Notes: generated by a model from the sequence alone, not told the origin. A DNA stretch of 64,000 bases from Doris montereyensis (GCA_037039925.1 JAXRKP010001109.1:85001-149000), one strand, 5' to 3'. Positions 14,139 through 26,828 are shown, numbered from the stretch's first letter. Numbers and translations are program-made.

Positions 14139-14557
14139 CTGGAAGGAAAAGAAGGAATTGAAAACTCTTTTTAGGCGTCTTTTACAACTTCTATACGTCA
14201 AAATAAACTGACATATTGCAAAGAAGCAAATTTCCTTTCTATTGCCAAGACTATTCTTTTTAAGAACTGAAGAAATATGACTTCTCATGGGACCAGGAAC
14301 AGACTTCTTTTAACAGTTGAGGGTATGTTTTTCTATGGTCTTTTCTTTGTTTTTTGGGGGGTGGGGGGGGGGTCTCTCTTTCTGGGTCCTTTTTGTATTT
14401 TACATTTTTCTTGTTTTGTTTTGTTGTGAAGTTTTTTTGGTTTTCCGGATGTCCATTTGGCATTTCTTTCTCTTTTTGGTTTTTTAGCTTTTGCCTTTTT
14501 CTTTCTAACTATCAATGCTTAAATATTCATGCCATTATTTTTCGTTTGTTCACGTAC

Positions 14558-14728
14558 CTTGGGATTGCCGCCTCCTTCCTTGCTGGCATACATGAACTGC
14601 AAGGCTGATTCGGCCACAGTTTTGGTGAGGTCAAGAATGTGCATCTGCTCTTTTGAGTTCATGGTTTTGGAGGCTGTGCCAATGGCAGATCTTGCCAGAG
14701 GTTCAAAGTAAGGCGACACAATGGACAC
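14558..14728 (-). CDS. TLN: Talin exon: end of rod domain R9
   Basis: 57 clean codons: VSIVSPYFEPLARSAIGTA, SKTMNSKEQMHILDLTKT, then AESALQFMYASKEGGGNPK. Human has YFEPLTLAAVGAASKTL and AESALQLLYTAKEAGGNPK. Acceptor TTTAG, donor GTACG. Confidence 0.97.
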
Positions 14729-14782
14729 CTAAAGTGGAAAAAAGACACAAATGTAAACCATGTATTCCTTATTTATTTGTTT

Positions 14783-14905
14783 CATCGAAATTTCCCCGTC
14801 CACTAGGATATGTAGCTATCTCAGGGTGAATTAAAACGAAACCGCAAGATGAAAGAAAGATGTGTGTGAAAGAGTGAAAGGAAGGAAATAGGACTTACCA
14901 ACAGT
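14783..14905 (-). repeat. SINE-like family B, fragment
   Basis: Shares GAAATTTCCCCGTCCAC, the ATCTCAGGGTGAATTAAAA core, CCGCAAGATGAAAGAAAG and AGGAAATAGGACTTACCA with the other copies. Confidence 0.8.
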
Positions 14906-15053
14906 CCACTATGAGAAAGGATTCAGACAGACAGACAGACAGGCAGACAGACAGACAGACGTCAAAGCATGAACAAGCATTAAGTTCAATAAACATCAAA
15001 ATGAGAAATAACACCAGTAATGCAAATTTCATTGGAAAGAATTGGATATGGAC

Positions 15054-15445
15054 AGACTTTCTGAGGTTGGACATGGACACTCATTTGACAGACTTTCTGA
15101 GGTTGGACATGGACACTCATTTGACAGACTTTCTGAGGTTGGACATGGACACTCATATGACAGACTTTCTGAGTTGTTGGACATGGACACTTTCTGAGTA
15201 GTTGGACATGGACACTCATTTGACAGACTTTCTGAGTTAGTTGACAGACTTTCTGAGGTTGGACATGCACACTTATTTGACAGACTTTCTGAGGTTGGAC
15301 ATGGACACTAATCAAGACAAAACTGACAGATTTTCTGGATGTGGAAAGACTAATTTGACAGAATTTCTGGATGTGGACAAGACTAATTTGACAGACTTTC
15401 TGAGTTGTTGGATAGGGACAAGACTAATTTCACAGACTTTCTAAG
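15054..15445. repeat. 36-bp minisatellite next to an R9 exon
   Basis: The unit is TTGACAGACTTTCTGAGG followed by TTGGACATGGACACTCA. There are about ten copies, later ones shorter and more diverged (GGATGTGGA variants). It ends about 25 bases from the exon donor. Confidence 0.95.
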
Positions 15446-15467
15446 TTGTCTTAGGGAGATAACGTAC

Positions 15468-15569
15468 CAGATGTCCCAAATTCTGAGGTTCTTCCTTGGC
15501 GGCCTGTCGTATCTCATCAATATGATCAAGGATCTCTCTGGCACTGTTGATCATCTGTTCTTGGTATGC
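15468..15569 (-). CDS. TLN: Talin exon: rod domain R9
   Basis: 34 clean codons: AYQEQMINSAREILDHIDE, then RQAAKEEPQNLGHL. Human has TQMLTAVQEISHLIEPL and RAEASQLGHK. Acceptor AACAG, donor GTACG. A 36-bp minisatellite starts about 30 bases beyond the donor. Confidence 0.93.
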
Positions 15570-16183
15570 CTGTTTGGGGGAAAAATGAGGTGGAAAATTA
15601 AATAAGTCATTGAGACAAGGAAACCACAGCACTAGAAATCAGGAAAATCATTGTGTTCTCTTTGTGAGTGGAGTAAGGAGAGGGGGGGGGGGGATTGTTA
15701 ATCAGTTATTTATCACGATATATTCACTGTATTAGAAGTGATTTGACGTAATCAATACTGTTGTGAGTTTGTAATCACGATGACACAGCTTCAAAGCCCC
15801 TTCTTTTTCTCTCCTTCCCATGACATTGTAGTGATAGGAAAGATATTCCACTCTGCTTTCCTCCCCTGAATCAGGGGGTAACTGAGTACCTACCTATAGG
15901 CAGAGATGGATCTTGTTGGAATGCTAGCATAAAGAGCCTAACAGACAACTGTATTGCTGTACACTCCCCATATGAATTTTGAATGAAATGGCCTGCTGGG
16001 GTGCTGGGGGCATACACAAAGTCAAGTTGTCAGCCTGCACTTGTGTGGAGGTACCGACCATAGATCCATGTTCAGCTTTCTCTTTTAATTAAATTTTCAC
16101 CTTTCTCTTTCATTAAAACAAATCAAAAGTTGCTGAATGATTTTGTTTTGACTAGTCAAAAGTTAAAATTGAAAGTAAGTAGA

Positions 16184-16468
16184 AAAGCTCATTCAATGCC
16201 GTTACGGCCCATAGAGCTGGAGCTTTTCCCAGTTTCAATAGCGTGAAGCGAAACAGATGATAATAATCACCTCCTGGACAGGATGCTAGTCTGGTGCAGT
16301 TTTTTTCTTCTCCCAAGCTAGTGCTTGTACCCATTTGCAACTGGACTGAGTGAGGAAAATTGATGTCAAGTGTCTTTCCCAAGGAACACAACGTCGGACC
16401 CAGCTTATTTGAACCTGAGACCTCATGATTCCCAGTCCAGCAGCCTAACCACTCGGCCACCGGCGCCA
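16184..16468 (-). repeat. SINE-like family A, near full length
   Basis: The minus strand starts GGCCGAGTGGTTAGGCTGC (A box), then CTCAGGTTCAAATAAG (degenerate B box), the GGAGGTGATTATTATC body and the GGGCCGTAACGGCATTGA end. Same order as the copy at 5.0 kb. Confidence 0.85.
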
Positions 16469-16531
16469 CACTGTTGACAGCTCAACAGAAATTTTGAGCT
16501 AATACGTCTTTTCAATGATGCCTCCGCTTAC

Positions 16532-16664
16532 CTTGAGCGACTTTTCATCTCGGGGCTGTAAGTTCTGACTGATGGCTGCCAGCGCTGCCTGGTCCAGTTC
16601 CCGGATGGTGGAATTGAGATGCTCTATGGCGCTGTCACACTCATGCTGGCCTGGGGCGCTGTCC
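16532..16664 (-). CDS. TLN: Talin exon: rod domain R9
   Basis: DSAPGQHECDSAIEHLN, then IRELDQAALAAISQNLQP. Human has DKAPGQLECETAIAALN and LRDLDQASLAAVSQQLAP. 133 nt, enters in phase 2, leaves in phase 0. Acceptor CACAG, donor GTAAG. Confidence 0.97.
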
Positions 16665-16749
16665 CTGTGAAAAGGTTATGGCAAAGAGAGCAAGGTGAGA
16701 CAATAAAGGTAACATGCTGTAGATGGATATACTTATGGTGATTATTATG

Positions 16750-16916
<167 letters not shown>

Positions 16917-17022
16917 ACAGGTACATAAATGGGTAGACAGCCAAAAGGACAAGGAGAAAAGAACCATTAGTGTTGGAGACTCAGAACAATGTACACAATT
17001 ACAGAGGACAGAATTTACTTAC

Positions 17023-17203
17023 TTTATTGAGGAGACCAGTTTTTAATAGCTTCTGACACAGACTTTGAGTGGTGAGAGTACATTTGATACGTGGGCGGGT
17101 CTTTGGGGTTGACAGCCAACTGCTTGGCGGCTTGTAACATGTTACAGGCACCTTCCGTCATAGCTTTTCCTGAGTTGATGGTTGGCTCCTGTGCTAACCG
17201 TGC
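17023..17203 (-). CDS. TLN: Talin exon: end of R7 and start of R9
   Basis: ARLAQEPTINSGKAMTEGA, then AAKQLAVNPKDPPTYQM and SKSVSEAIK. After AIK the frame breaks in an A run (plus-strand T, 17,040-17,044); one more A restores LVSSIK before GTAAG. Human has RALAVNPRDPPSW and SIKKLITSM. 181 nt against 182 expected. Confidence 0.94.
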
Positions 17204-17515
17204 CTGAAAAACAAACAAAAAGACAAATGATAAATTGCCAAAATCGTTGGGGGCTTTGGAGGGTTTTTTTAGAAGTGGGCAAAGAAATGTCAGGTGATAA
17301 CTATAGGAATTTCAGACATACAAAAATGACGTGAACTTTTTTAAATGCAAAAACCCTAAGGAATATTCAGAAAAATGTCAACCTTTCCAAATCTAAATTA
17401 AAAAACAAACCCTTTATGGTAAATAACAACAAAGTCCACTTATCGCTGACCTTTCTGGGGACCTGTGGCAGGAGTTTTGCGAACACGGCATGAATGATGT
17501 CTCTGGATTTCATTA

Positions 17516-17528
17516 CAACAACAATAAC

Positions 17529-17577
<49 letters not shown>

Positions 17578-17578
17578 T
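17516..17578. repeat. (AAT)n microsatellite
   Basis: About 17 AAT triplets within an intron. Confidence 0.9.
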
Positions 17579-17685
17579 AAATGTACATTTCTATGGCGCA
17601 TTCATCCCTACAAGGGTAAGGCTCTAAGTAATTTAGATCTTGACTATGCAAATGCAAAGAAAAATCCTGCTCCACAAAGCCTTAC

Positions 17686-17826
17686 CTGGGCACTGATCTT
17701 GGCTGGTTTGGTGGCAAACTCGGGACTAGAGGCAAATGTGGTCAGTTCATCCACGGCATGAATGAGAGGCTTGGCTGCCTCGGCACAATGGTAACGGTTT
17801 TCATCTGTGAAGTTTTTGTCCAGTTC
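17686..17826 (-). CDS. TLN: Talin exon: R7 after the R8 insertion
   Basis: 47 clean codons: ELDKNFTDENRYHCAEAAK, then AVDELTTFASSPEFAT and KISAQ. Human has LDGAFTEENRAQCRAATAP and AVDNLSAFASNPEFSS. Acceptor CCCAG, donor GTAAG, phase 0 at both ends. Confidence 0.97.
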
Positions 17827-18149
17827 CTGGGCACATAGGTAAGAGAGGGAGAAATCAATGCTTTGACAGAGAGCAGCACATCAAGATAATAAATAAAAAT
17901 GACATCATGTTTGGAGGGTTCTTCCATTTTGTCTTGTTTTTATAATTTTTTTCTTGTTTTATTTTTTTAATTTGGGGATTGTTGTTGTTGTTGTTGTTAT
18001 TGTTTTGCTTTTGTGGGGATGTACTTGTTTTGGGTTTTTTCTTTTTCTTTTAGTTTGTGTTGCTTTCCTTTCCCTTTGTTGCTTCTCCTTCTCCTTCTTC
18101 TCCTTTTTTTCCTTTTGTTTGGACTTAAGGCAAAAGGCACATCATACCA

Positions 18150-18690
18150 AACTATATTCTGTCTTTGTAGACAACTGATCTATCTAAGTGATTCACTATA
18201 TTCTGTCTTTGTAGACCACTAATCTATCTGAGTGATTCACTATTTTCTGTCTTTGTAGACCACTAATCTATCTGAGTGATTCACTATTTTCTGTCTTTGT
18301 AGACCACTAATCTATCTGAGTGATTCACTACTTTCTGTCTTTGTAGACCACTAATCTATCTGAGTGGTTCACTACTTTCTGTCTTTGTAGACCATTGATC
18401 TATCTGAGTGATTCACTACTTTCTGTCTTTGTAGACCACTAATCTATCTGAGTGGTTCACTACTTTCTGTCTTTGTAGACCATTAATCTATCTCAGTGGT
18501 TCACTACTTTCTGTCTTTGAAGACCACTAATCTATCTGAGTGGTTCACTACTTTCTGTCTTTGAAGACCACTAATCTATCTCAGTGGTTCACTACTTTCT
18601 GTCTTTGAAGACCACTAATCTATCTGAGTGGTTCACTACTTTCTGTCTTTGTAGACCACTAATCTATCTGAGTGGTTCACACTAAAAGTC
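18150..18690. repeat. 43-bp tandem array
   Basis: The unit is TTCTGTCTTTGTAGACCACT then AATCTATCTGAGTGATTCACTAC. About 12 regular copies are present, with a later GAAGACC variant replacing GTAGACC. Beyond 18,690 the array breaks up. Confidence 0.95.
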
Positions 18691-19340
18691 TTTGAAGACC
18701 ACTAATCTATCTTGTTTCAAACTGTTTACAACATCAAATTCAAATGTGATTCTGAGTGGTTCACTACCTAGACCACTAAGTGGCAACTTTGTAGAATGAG
18801 TGGTTCACTACTTTCTGTCTTTGTAGAACAAATCACCAAGTGGTTCACTAAAGTCTTTGTAGCAACATCATGGTTCACTAGTCTTTGGTAATCAATGAAT
18901 TCTGACCTTAATGGCCTTGACCAGGTCTATTGAGTGGTTCACTACTTTCTGTCTTTGGCCACATCTATCTGAGTGGTTCACTACTTTCTGTCTTTGGACA
19001 CTAATCTATCTCTTGTTCCACGGGTTCTGTCTTTGAAGACCACTAATCTAGCAGTGGTTCACTAGAAGACCACTAATCTATCTCAGTGGTTCAGACTTTC
19101 TGTCTTTGAAGACCACCATCAGTCTGTCTTTGAAGATAATCTACCTGGGTGGGCTACGATGGTAGACCACTAATGGAGTTTCACTACTTTCTGTCTTTGA
19201 AGACCACTAATCTATCTCAGTGGTTCACTACTTTCTTCTTTGAAGACCAAAATCTGAGTGGTTCACACTAAATGGAATATGCTTACGGGACATTTATTTG
19301 TTTTAAACTGTTTACAACATCAAATTCAAATGTGATTCTA
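18690..19340. repeat. Broken array interleaved with unique intron and exon sequence
   Basis: Pieces of the 43-bp unit alternate with pieces of the unique sequence found intact at 19,300-19,570. AAACTGTTTACAACATC at 18,719 recurs at 19,306; CCTGGGTGGGC at 19,143 recurs at 19,548; AATGGCCTTGA at 18,910 recurs at 19,439. This looks like an assembly artefact, not biology. Confidence 0.75.
18907..18927 (-). CDS. TLN: Displaced 3' end of the talin R8 exon
   Basis: The minus strand reads DLVKAIK followed at once by donor GTCAGA. Vertebrate R8 ends NLVKTIK, and the next exon here begins ELDKNFTDENR, so phase and sequence fit. It lies inside a 43-bp tandem array, 0.5 kb from the body of the same exon, and its flanks are repeated beside the other fragment. 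It is most likely one exon duplicated and broken by the assembly. Confidence 0.6.
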
Positions 19341-19435
19341 GCTCGATGCAACAATTGGTAACTAGAACAAAACACACCAAGAGCCAAGATCAGCAGCAAC
19401 AACGTTATGATTCCGACAGGTAATCAAGAATTCTG

Positions 19436-19548
19436 TTAATGGCCTTGAGACTGAATTGCCATATAAAGTGCCTCTTGGCCACGGGGTTTCTTGGAGGAAG
19501 CAGGCGGGAAAAACTTAGGCAGAGATGAACACAGTTTGCTGATAACAC
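19436..19548 (-). CDS. TLN: Talin exon: rest of R8, scrambled
   Basis: After acceptor CCCAG it starts VLSA, continuing the QQQ end of the previous exon. Expected talin sequence is visible only in pieces: a CS/SC stretch, RLLPPRNPVAKRHF (human RLASARTTNPTAKRQF) and LKAIN. About 112 nt remain where vertebrates have about 162. The low end lacks a proper donor; the intact end of this exon appears displaced near 18,907-18,927. Confidence 0.7.
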
Positions 19549-19744
19549 CTGGGTGGGCCGATGGATGATGGAGGACGAATATTTTTCTTCTTCATGAAAA
19601 GATTGAATCAGAATATGCTTGGGACATTTTAATATAAACAACATTATTGATGGAGAAACGTGTTGGTATGGAGAGGGAAGAGAGAGGATGCGTGAGAAAG
19701 AGTTCCTTGTTGAGACTGAATTGCCATATAAATGTGTTTTGAAG

Positions 19745-20170
19745 CATGGAAAAAGAAAGATGAACAAAATGGGAAACAGAAAAGTGGTCAGAGGAAGAAA
19801 GAGAAAAAGAAAGAAATAATTGTAGGAAGAAAGAAAGAAAAATGAGAAGAAAGAAAGAAAAAGATGAGAAAGAAAAAAAGAACAGAAGTGCAGGAAGAAA
19901 GAGAATAAGAAGAAAGAATAGGAAGAAAGAAAGAAAAACATGAGAAAGAAAATGAGAAAAGAACAGAAGTGCAGGAAGCAAGAGAATAACAAAACAAAAA
20001 CAAAAAAAAGAGAGAAAGAAATAGACGAGACAGAAAACAAAAAAAAGAGAGAAAGAAATAGACGAGACAGAAAACAAAAAAAGAGAGAAAGAAATAGACA
20101 AGACAGAAAACGAAAAAAGAAAAAGATTTATAGGAAGAAAGAAAACAAGAAAACAGAAAAAAGACTTCAG
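19745..20170. repeat. GAAA/GAAGAAA purine-rich tract
   Basis: A-rich purine repeats, including a 36-bp sub-repeat GAGAAAGAAATAGACGAGAC present about three times. Frames over it are low-complexity Ser/Phe/Leu or Lys/Arg translations. Confidence 0.85.
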
Positions 20171-20645
20171 TGACAAAGAAACTGTGCAATGAGACAGCAA
20201 TCATGTTACTCGTCAACAAACAGTTCTTTCAACTAGATATCACAAACTGATGGCATTCTACAAGACATTTTGAGTTGGTCATAAGCTCAGTCCTCACCTT
20301 GTCCAAATCAACATTAAAGCTTTTTTACATTGCTTGAGAATAAAAGCATAAACCACAAAAGTTCAGTCTTAATCTTAGATATGATACTATACAAAATTAT
20401 TTTAACTTCCTTTCGTCCGTTATTATTTTATCACACCAAAGATGAAATTCCTCTAAAGAGCAAAACATAATTCTTGTTCTCTTTCTGTTTGAAGTGTGAA
20501 CAGATACATCTTGTCATTTCATGTCCTATCAAACAAATTAAATGGCAGAAGTTGTTTGGGAGTTTTTTTTCTGTTTTGTTTTGTTATTGTGTTTTTTATG
20601 GCTGTGGAAGAGACTTTTAGTTATGGGTGTAAAAATGTTGGGGGA

Positions 20646-20676
<31 letters not shown>

Positions 20677-21227
20677 ACAGGTGTGGAAACGTTATCAATG
20701 ACTATGCAAAAAAGTCTTAGAATAATCTATTTACGGTGGAAAGGCCGCAAATTAAAAATGAAGACGAAATGAGTGGTAATAATTATCTTGCTACATAGAA
20801 CAAAAAAAATGTTAATGCTCCTACTTTGTACCATGGTACAACAACCAAGCTCTTATCAATTCTTTAGCTTGAAACTTTCCTTCTCTTGCGCGCTTTTTCT
20901 TCTCTTGTTTTTCTTTTCCTCTCTTTTTTAAAATTATATATAACACTATTTGTACGTAATGATTTCATAGTAAAATAGAGATGATAATATAGGATATATT
21001 TCAACTACGAGTAATATGGTTGTGTTATAAATAATATTCATAATATTTTACAGAACTTGAAAGTTATAGACCTTGAGAAAAAGGCGGCTATGTAAGAGGG
21101 GCACATTTTAATATGATGGTTCCTCTAATTAATTTCAACACCTTTTTTATTCTTCTTTCCTTCATTTATTTTTTCTTCTTTTAAATTCAATTAAATAATT
21201 GTCCATTGCGTGTCTGTTCTTTAGTTT

Positions 21228-21303
21228 TGACTCGTTTGGAATCATGTTGACTCGTTTGGAATCGTTTTGACTCGTTTGGAATCGTTTTGACTTGTTTGGA
21301 ATC
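21228..21303. repeat. 20-bp tandem repeat
   Basis: Four copies of TTTTGACTCGTTTGGAATCG, slightly varied. Confidence 0.9.
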
Positions 21304-21837
21304 CCGTCTTTCGTTACCTTTTGTAGTGACTTCAAACAGCTTGATTCTACTTCCAATAAATTTCTATCTTAACCAAAACATTTTTTAATAAAATAATAAT
21401 AATATATAAAACAGCGTTCTTTTTCAAGCTTACATTTTCAGCCAAAAAAAAAAAAAGAAAGAAAGCAACACAATGGAATGTTAAATAGACATTTGCCAGA
21501 ACAAATAATTTTTTAAATCTCAATTTAGTCACTGCCACCTTATTAAATATACAAACAAAAAATGACAAATATGGACAAGGCACGAAAAAGCCAAAGAGCT
21601 TATAACACATGGTGTTAAATATTAACCAATATCAATATCAATACATCACAACTCAAGCCATGACGAATACCTGGAATCATTTTTAGAGTGCTAGGGATTG
21701 GGCGTGTTTGGAAATGAAAAGGAGGTACATGTAAAAAAAAAAAAAAAAAAACAAACGAAAATCCTTAGTGAACCCTGATGATGGTAGTGGTGCCAAAGGA
21801 TAAGGTCATGAACAAGGTTTCAAACAATGTCAAACTT

Positions 21838-22002
21838 AGAAAGAAAAGAGGGAGGAGAAAAGGGAGGAGGAGAAAAGGGAGGAGAAAAGGGAGGAGGAGA
21901 AAAGGGAGGAAGAGAAAAGGGAGGAGGAGAAAAGGGAGGAGGAGAAAAGGGAGGAGGAGAAAAGGGAGGAGGAGAAAAGGGAGGAGGAGAAAAGGAGGAG
22001 GG
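21838..22002. repeat. GGAGGAGAAAAG tandem repeat
   Basis: About 13 copies of a 12-15 bp purine unit. Open frames on both strands are repeat translations. Confidence 0.95.
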
Positions 22003-22596
22003 AAGTGTTGACAGCACTGCCAAAAATAAAACGATGATGAGGGGGAAATAGACACAAACTTTTGAGTGGAAGGGGTTTGGCATTATTTTTACAGCTAAGT
22101 AAAATTTATAAAAATTGTAAAACTTGTTATTTTTGTATACATTTAAAAGGGACGGAAAAATAGAATTCAAAATTGTTTTTAAATGCAAACGTGAATCCAT
22201 AATGGTGATAAGAAGCAAATACTGACAACACAAAATGGTCATAACAACAATACTAGCCTCATCCTACACCATGGATGGACCACCTGTTTCCTGCATAATG
22301 AAGATGCTTATAACATATATATATATATATATATATATAATTATACAAAATTACATTACAAAACAACGATTGACGGCCAAACTGATAAAAAAAGTCAAGA
22401 CAAACCATCCAGCCATAGCACAATATATTATACAACAACAACAACGTAGAAATGGGGCACTGATCACATATCCTCATCGGTAGACAACGAAATAAATAAA
22501 TATAATAATTGCAACAAAGCAATAGAAGTTTAAATGCCAAAAGCAATAATCCAATGAGATCTTTTAGCAGACAATGTATTATTCAGGACATGTTAC

Positions 22597-22630
<34 letters not shown>

Positions 22631-22757
22631 GTCTTTCATTGAAGACAAGCACGACATTCAACGTCTAACCCGCCACGACACAGTAACACTGGAAGCCATG
22701 TGTCAATAAAAGTGCAGCAGAAGTCCATGTACATCATCACAGTGTTACTCTAGCTCT

Positions 22758-22806
22758 TTGTTTAATTGAAATTTACCCAGTCTACTACATGCGGTGATCT
22801 CAGTGA
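22758..22806 (-). repeat. SINE-like family B, short fragment
   Basis: TTTAATTGAAATTTACCC then CTACATGCGGTGATCTCAG matches the low-coordinate (3') end of family B. Confidence 0.65.
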
Positions 22807-24944
22807 TATGACCCTCATGACCCCAAACTTCCACCACTGTAGAATCGCAGTTGACTCAATGTTAGTGAGAAGAGAGTTCTCATCAACCACGTAATTCACT
22901 GTTGGCAACACCCTACTATGAAATATAAATATGTCATAAAACATCGCTACCCATAATGACGTCTTCTGTAGGGCTGTCTATCAGTTGTGGCAAAGCCTTA
23001 ATGCTAGATGTTGAAGGATCATGAGAGTGAACGTATTCTCAACGAACTCATGAATCAGTTTGGACCACAACGACAACGTATCACACACATTATAATACTG
23101 ATACGCCAAATACCAACACGCCAATGATAGAGAGACCAGAAACAATGAAGAAATCACGCTAACGACACGTGGAGACAGCAGAACAGAGTGAAATAAATAG
23201 AAAACAGACAGGAAGCTGAACACTTGCCATTCACAAATCTTCACAAAACCATTGTGGTTCGAGACAAAACAACGGCTGAGTATGACAGACACATACAGAC
23301 GGGTACAACTCTAGCGCATATAAAATTCTTTCAACAGAGGGAACGCCAAGTAGATTTGCCCATTGGCCATACTTGAGAAAGACGTATAGGCTAGTTATAA
23401 TAGGTATAGACATTACTTAAAACAGATCAGAATTTAGAATTTGGCTTGACTTGAAAGAGGAATGGGGGGGAGCCATAAACCAATCACATTTTGACCAAAG
23501 TTGAGGTGTGAAGATGGCGGATCAGGTTTTTCTTAAAAAGTGGTGCAAGATGTTCAATACGTTCTGACTAGCTGAGACAAGCAGAGAAAGGGATGGTAAT
23601 GATTTAAAACACTGTTTAAAACTAGCTTATCCCAGAATTCCCAGAATTCACACGAGAGGGGAGGAAAAAATGAAAGGTTATAATCATTCTTTTTATTTTA
23701 GTCCTACAGCATCTTATTACAGATTTGTAATGGCTTCATTTTCAATTAACTTTGAGACAAAAACTTTTTTTCAATTTCTTTCATTTGCGGAAAACCATTA
23801 CAGTTCTCTTTTTTACCGCGGGTTAAAACCATAAAATGAAAATTGACTACTTCAGTGGTAGCTGTCCAAGTGACCTTAACCTAGGTTCTCTTCATCATTC
23901 CTGAGGTAATACCTTTTAGCGGATTTCATTACAAAGTCTGTTGATAGACTATTTCTGTCATCGAGCACTCTGTGGATGTTCCTGCTACCTTCCTGTATTA
24001 TACTTATCAAATCTCTGATGTTTGGGTTAAAAACATTATAGTCTTTCTGATCTTTAAAACAAGACCAATTTTTAAAAATTTTTTTTTTTTAAAATTTTCT
24101 GGAATTTAGAATGAAGTGTGGACGTGAATTCATCTTGGGAGGTTGAGATGGAAGGAGGAGGAGGAAGAAGAGGACATGATATGAAATAAAGGGAGGAAAT
24201 TCATCCTTTATTTTACAAGGAGGGAAAATTTCCTCTGTACTTTTGGAGGTGACACCTAAACTCCTATAGTGGCTGACAGTAGTGAATACAAGATGGGATG
24301 GAAATGGGAAAGAATCCAAGTAAAAGAAAAAGTGGGAGCAAACTAGTGCAGGTGGGTTTGTGGGAAAAAACCATAAAAAAACCATTTAGAAAGATGAGTG
24401 AAAAACGAATGATTAATTTCCACCTGATTTCGAGGATGCGTGAAGATTGGGTAATCCTTCCAGAAAGCGGGAGAACGGAGAGGTGACATACAGAGATAAT
24501 AATAAATTAATGAATGTAAAATTGATGAATGGGAAAAATGTGAATAACAGCAAATAACATGGAAAAATGAAAAGAATAGGAAGAAAAAAAATGGTGGGAT
24601 AAGAAAAATAGTGATGAGAATCCAAAGAAAACAATTAATGATAAAATTTGTTAAATTCTTTTTTTCTAATGCTAAATTGGGCGGTGAATAACAGTTAATG
24701 TACAAACCATCCTCCAAATACACAGACAGACAAGATGAGACAGAGGAGATGTGAGATTCTGGCAATGAGACAGGCAAGAAACAAACAGGCTAATGAATAT
24801 GACGTAATTCAGCCACATTTGAACTTTATCATTCAACCCAGAGCAGTTTGAAAATTGACAACAACTTTCTTTTGAGAATTTCTAAGACACTCCTTGACAT
24901 GGAACGAGTTTACAGAGTACTTGGCGCTCTACTTGATTTATTGA

Positions 24945-25062
24945 AAGTTAGCCTGTCCACCATATGCGGTAATCTCAGGTGAATTAAGAGGAAAGAGCAG
25001 ATAAAAGATAAGGTAAAAGAGTGAAGGAAGAAGTAAGACCCAACGGAAGCACTCACCTACCG
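24945..25062 (-). repeat. SINE-like family B, fragment
   Basis: CCATATGCGGTAATCTCAGG, then GAATTAAGAGGAAAGAGCAG and AAGAAGTAAGACC follow family B order. Confidence 0.75.
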
Positions 25063-25661
25063 CCCACTGGCTACTCTTCTTACTATGACACCCAAATCTT
25101 TTCTCTCATATGGAAACCATGATAAATAATTAACATAAACTTCCCAACACTGCGAAACCCGATAGCATCTCATTGAGCAAAAACTTTCTCAAAAGTCACC
25201 GGATGAGTAAGTGGGATGAGTGGGTTGGGGTTTTTAAAAAAATGGTTTTCAAGAACGGCAATCAAGCCGCCCTTGAAATGTCAAAATCAAGAAACGACAG
25301 AAATTGTAAAGGTGTAACGTAACGCTGGATGGGTCAAAAACAATTTTTGTTTTTTTGTTTGTTTTTAAATGTAAAAAAAATATCCAAAGAAGAACACAAA
25401 TAAATAAACCAACAAAAAAACGAGGCTGAATTGAATACCAGGGATAAAAAATACCAACCAACAAAAAACCAAAATCAAACCTTACTTGATAGCACACCTG
25501 AAAAGAACAAAAACCAATGAAAGTCTTCGAACACATCACTCATTCAGTGTCATTCAGTGTGGAACGTTATCACTGGAGACAACAACCACAAAATTTGAGG
25601 GGGAGGAAGGAGATAAGAAGGCAATATATCACAGACTAAAAAAGCAAAAATGTACCCCACC

Positions 25662-25780
25662 TTCACCATATGCGGTGATCTCTCAGAGTGAAAGAATCAA
25701 GAAATAGTAAAGTGAAAGTCACATGAAAGAGTAAAAGGAAAGAAGTAAACCTACCAGTAGCAACGCCCCTCAACCAGCCA
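25662..25780 (-). repeat. SINE-like family B, fragment
   Basis: CCATATGCGGTGATCTCTCAG then AAGGAAAGAAGTAAACCTACC and AGTAGCA. Same order as the other copies. Confidence 0.7.
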
Positions 25781-26576
25781 TGAAAAATACAAAATCTTTT
25801 CAAAGTCAGTTCCCGCCATTAACAGTGGAATACATCTTTAAATTGAACTTTATTTTTATTTCTTCTTTGTTTTTCTTGCATTTGGGGTTTCGGTTTTGGA
25901 AAGGAAAAAAAGAAGAAGGGGGGATGCTGTACTGTCTGTCTGTATGTATGTTTGTCTTGCAATTAACATCCAAACATATTCATATCTTGGCCACAAGAGG
26001 GGAAAAGAAACCTACAACATTTTATCTCCTGTTGTTGTTTGGGGGGTGTTTGCAAGAGAAAAATACCCACTGCAAACAAACTGTGATTCATGTGAAGCCA
26101 CACAAACAAAAGAAAGAAACACCAAAAAAACAACACCCACACCCACCCCCTTTCATAAAAAGTTTCAAGGTGAATATTTACACAGCTGTCATAGATTCAC
26201 ACATTATGTCATTTAATAGAGTCACAACCATGGAGCTTGCTTTAAAACTGACATGACATTGACCACTAGCTAACTAGGACATCAACAGAGCAGCTCATTC
26301 AAACACAAACAGCACAATGAGAGCAAAATAAACAGCCAAGATGTGGAAAGACTGTGGATGCCACATTGAATAGACGGCTGGGTGCTCACACTTAAGTTTT
26401 CTCTCTATGCTCATTATCAGTGTGGAGTCCAGCGCAAAGACAAAACCTAAATAACCTATGTGGAGCATGAGGTTGAGATCAAAAGGATGATGACAAAACA
26501 ATTATGACTCGTTTTTGTGTTCAGCTGGCTCCGAGAATTTCTCAGATTCTATTTAGGGAAAGAAACAGAGACAGAC

Positions 26577-26828
26577 TGAAGGGGTCATTTCAATAGCGTG
26601 CCTAAGTTCCAAATTACCTCATTTAGAGAAAAATGTTTTAAGCGATGGACTACGGCACAGATGGCTTTGGGTTTTCTAAATTTCAAACAGCTAAAAATGT
26701 GGTGTGTTGTCATCTTATCACTTTCATACTTATTTGGAAGCATGACTTCCTTTTATTCCTAGGATTATCTTTCTTATCTCATTATTCACAAAAGTGGACA
26801 TAGGCCCACTATTGAAATGACCCCTTCA
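26577..26828. mobile_element. TIR element, copy 1 (MITE-like, 252 bp)
   Basis: It begins TGAAGGGGTCATTTCAATAG and ends with the reverse complement, CTATTGAAATGACCCCTTCA. The inside (GATGGCTTTGGG, AAATGTGGTGTGTT, CATCTTATCACTTTCATACTT) is shared with 55,008-55,265 at clearly lower than perfect identity. There is no open frame for a transposase, so it would be non-autonomous. The target-site duplication is not clear by eye. Confidence 0.8.

Noticed and set aside
15054..15445. Regular spaced repeats that might suggest a CRISPR array (also at 18.2, 49.7, 50.7 and 60.3 kb)
   Set aside because: The units are contiguous with no unique spacers, there are no cas genes, and the host is an intron-bearing eukaryote.
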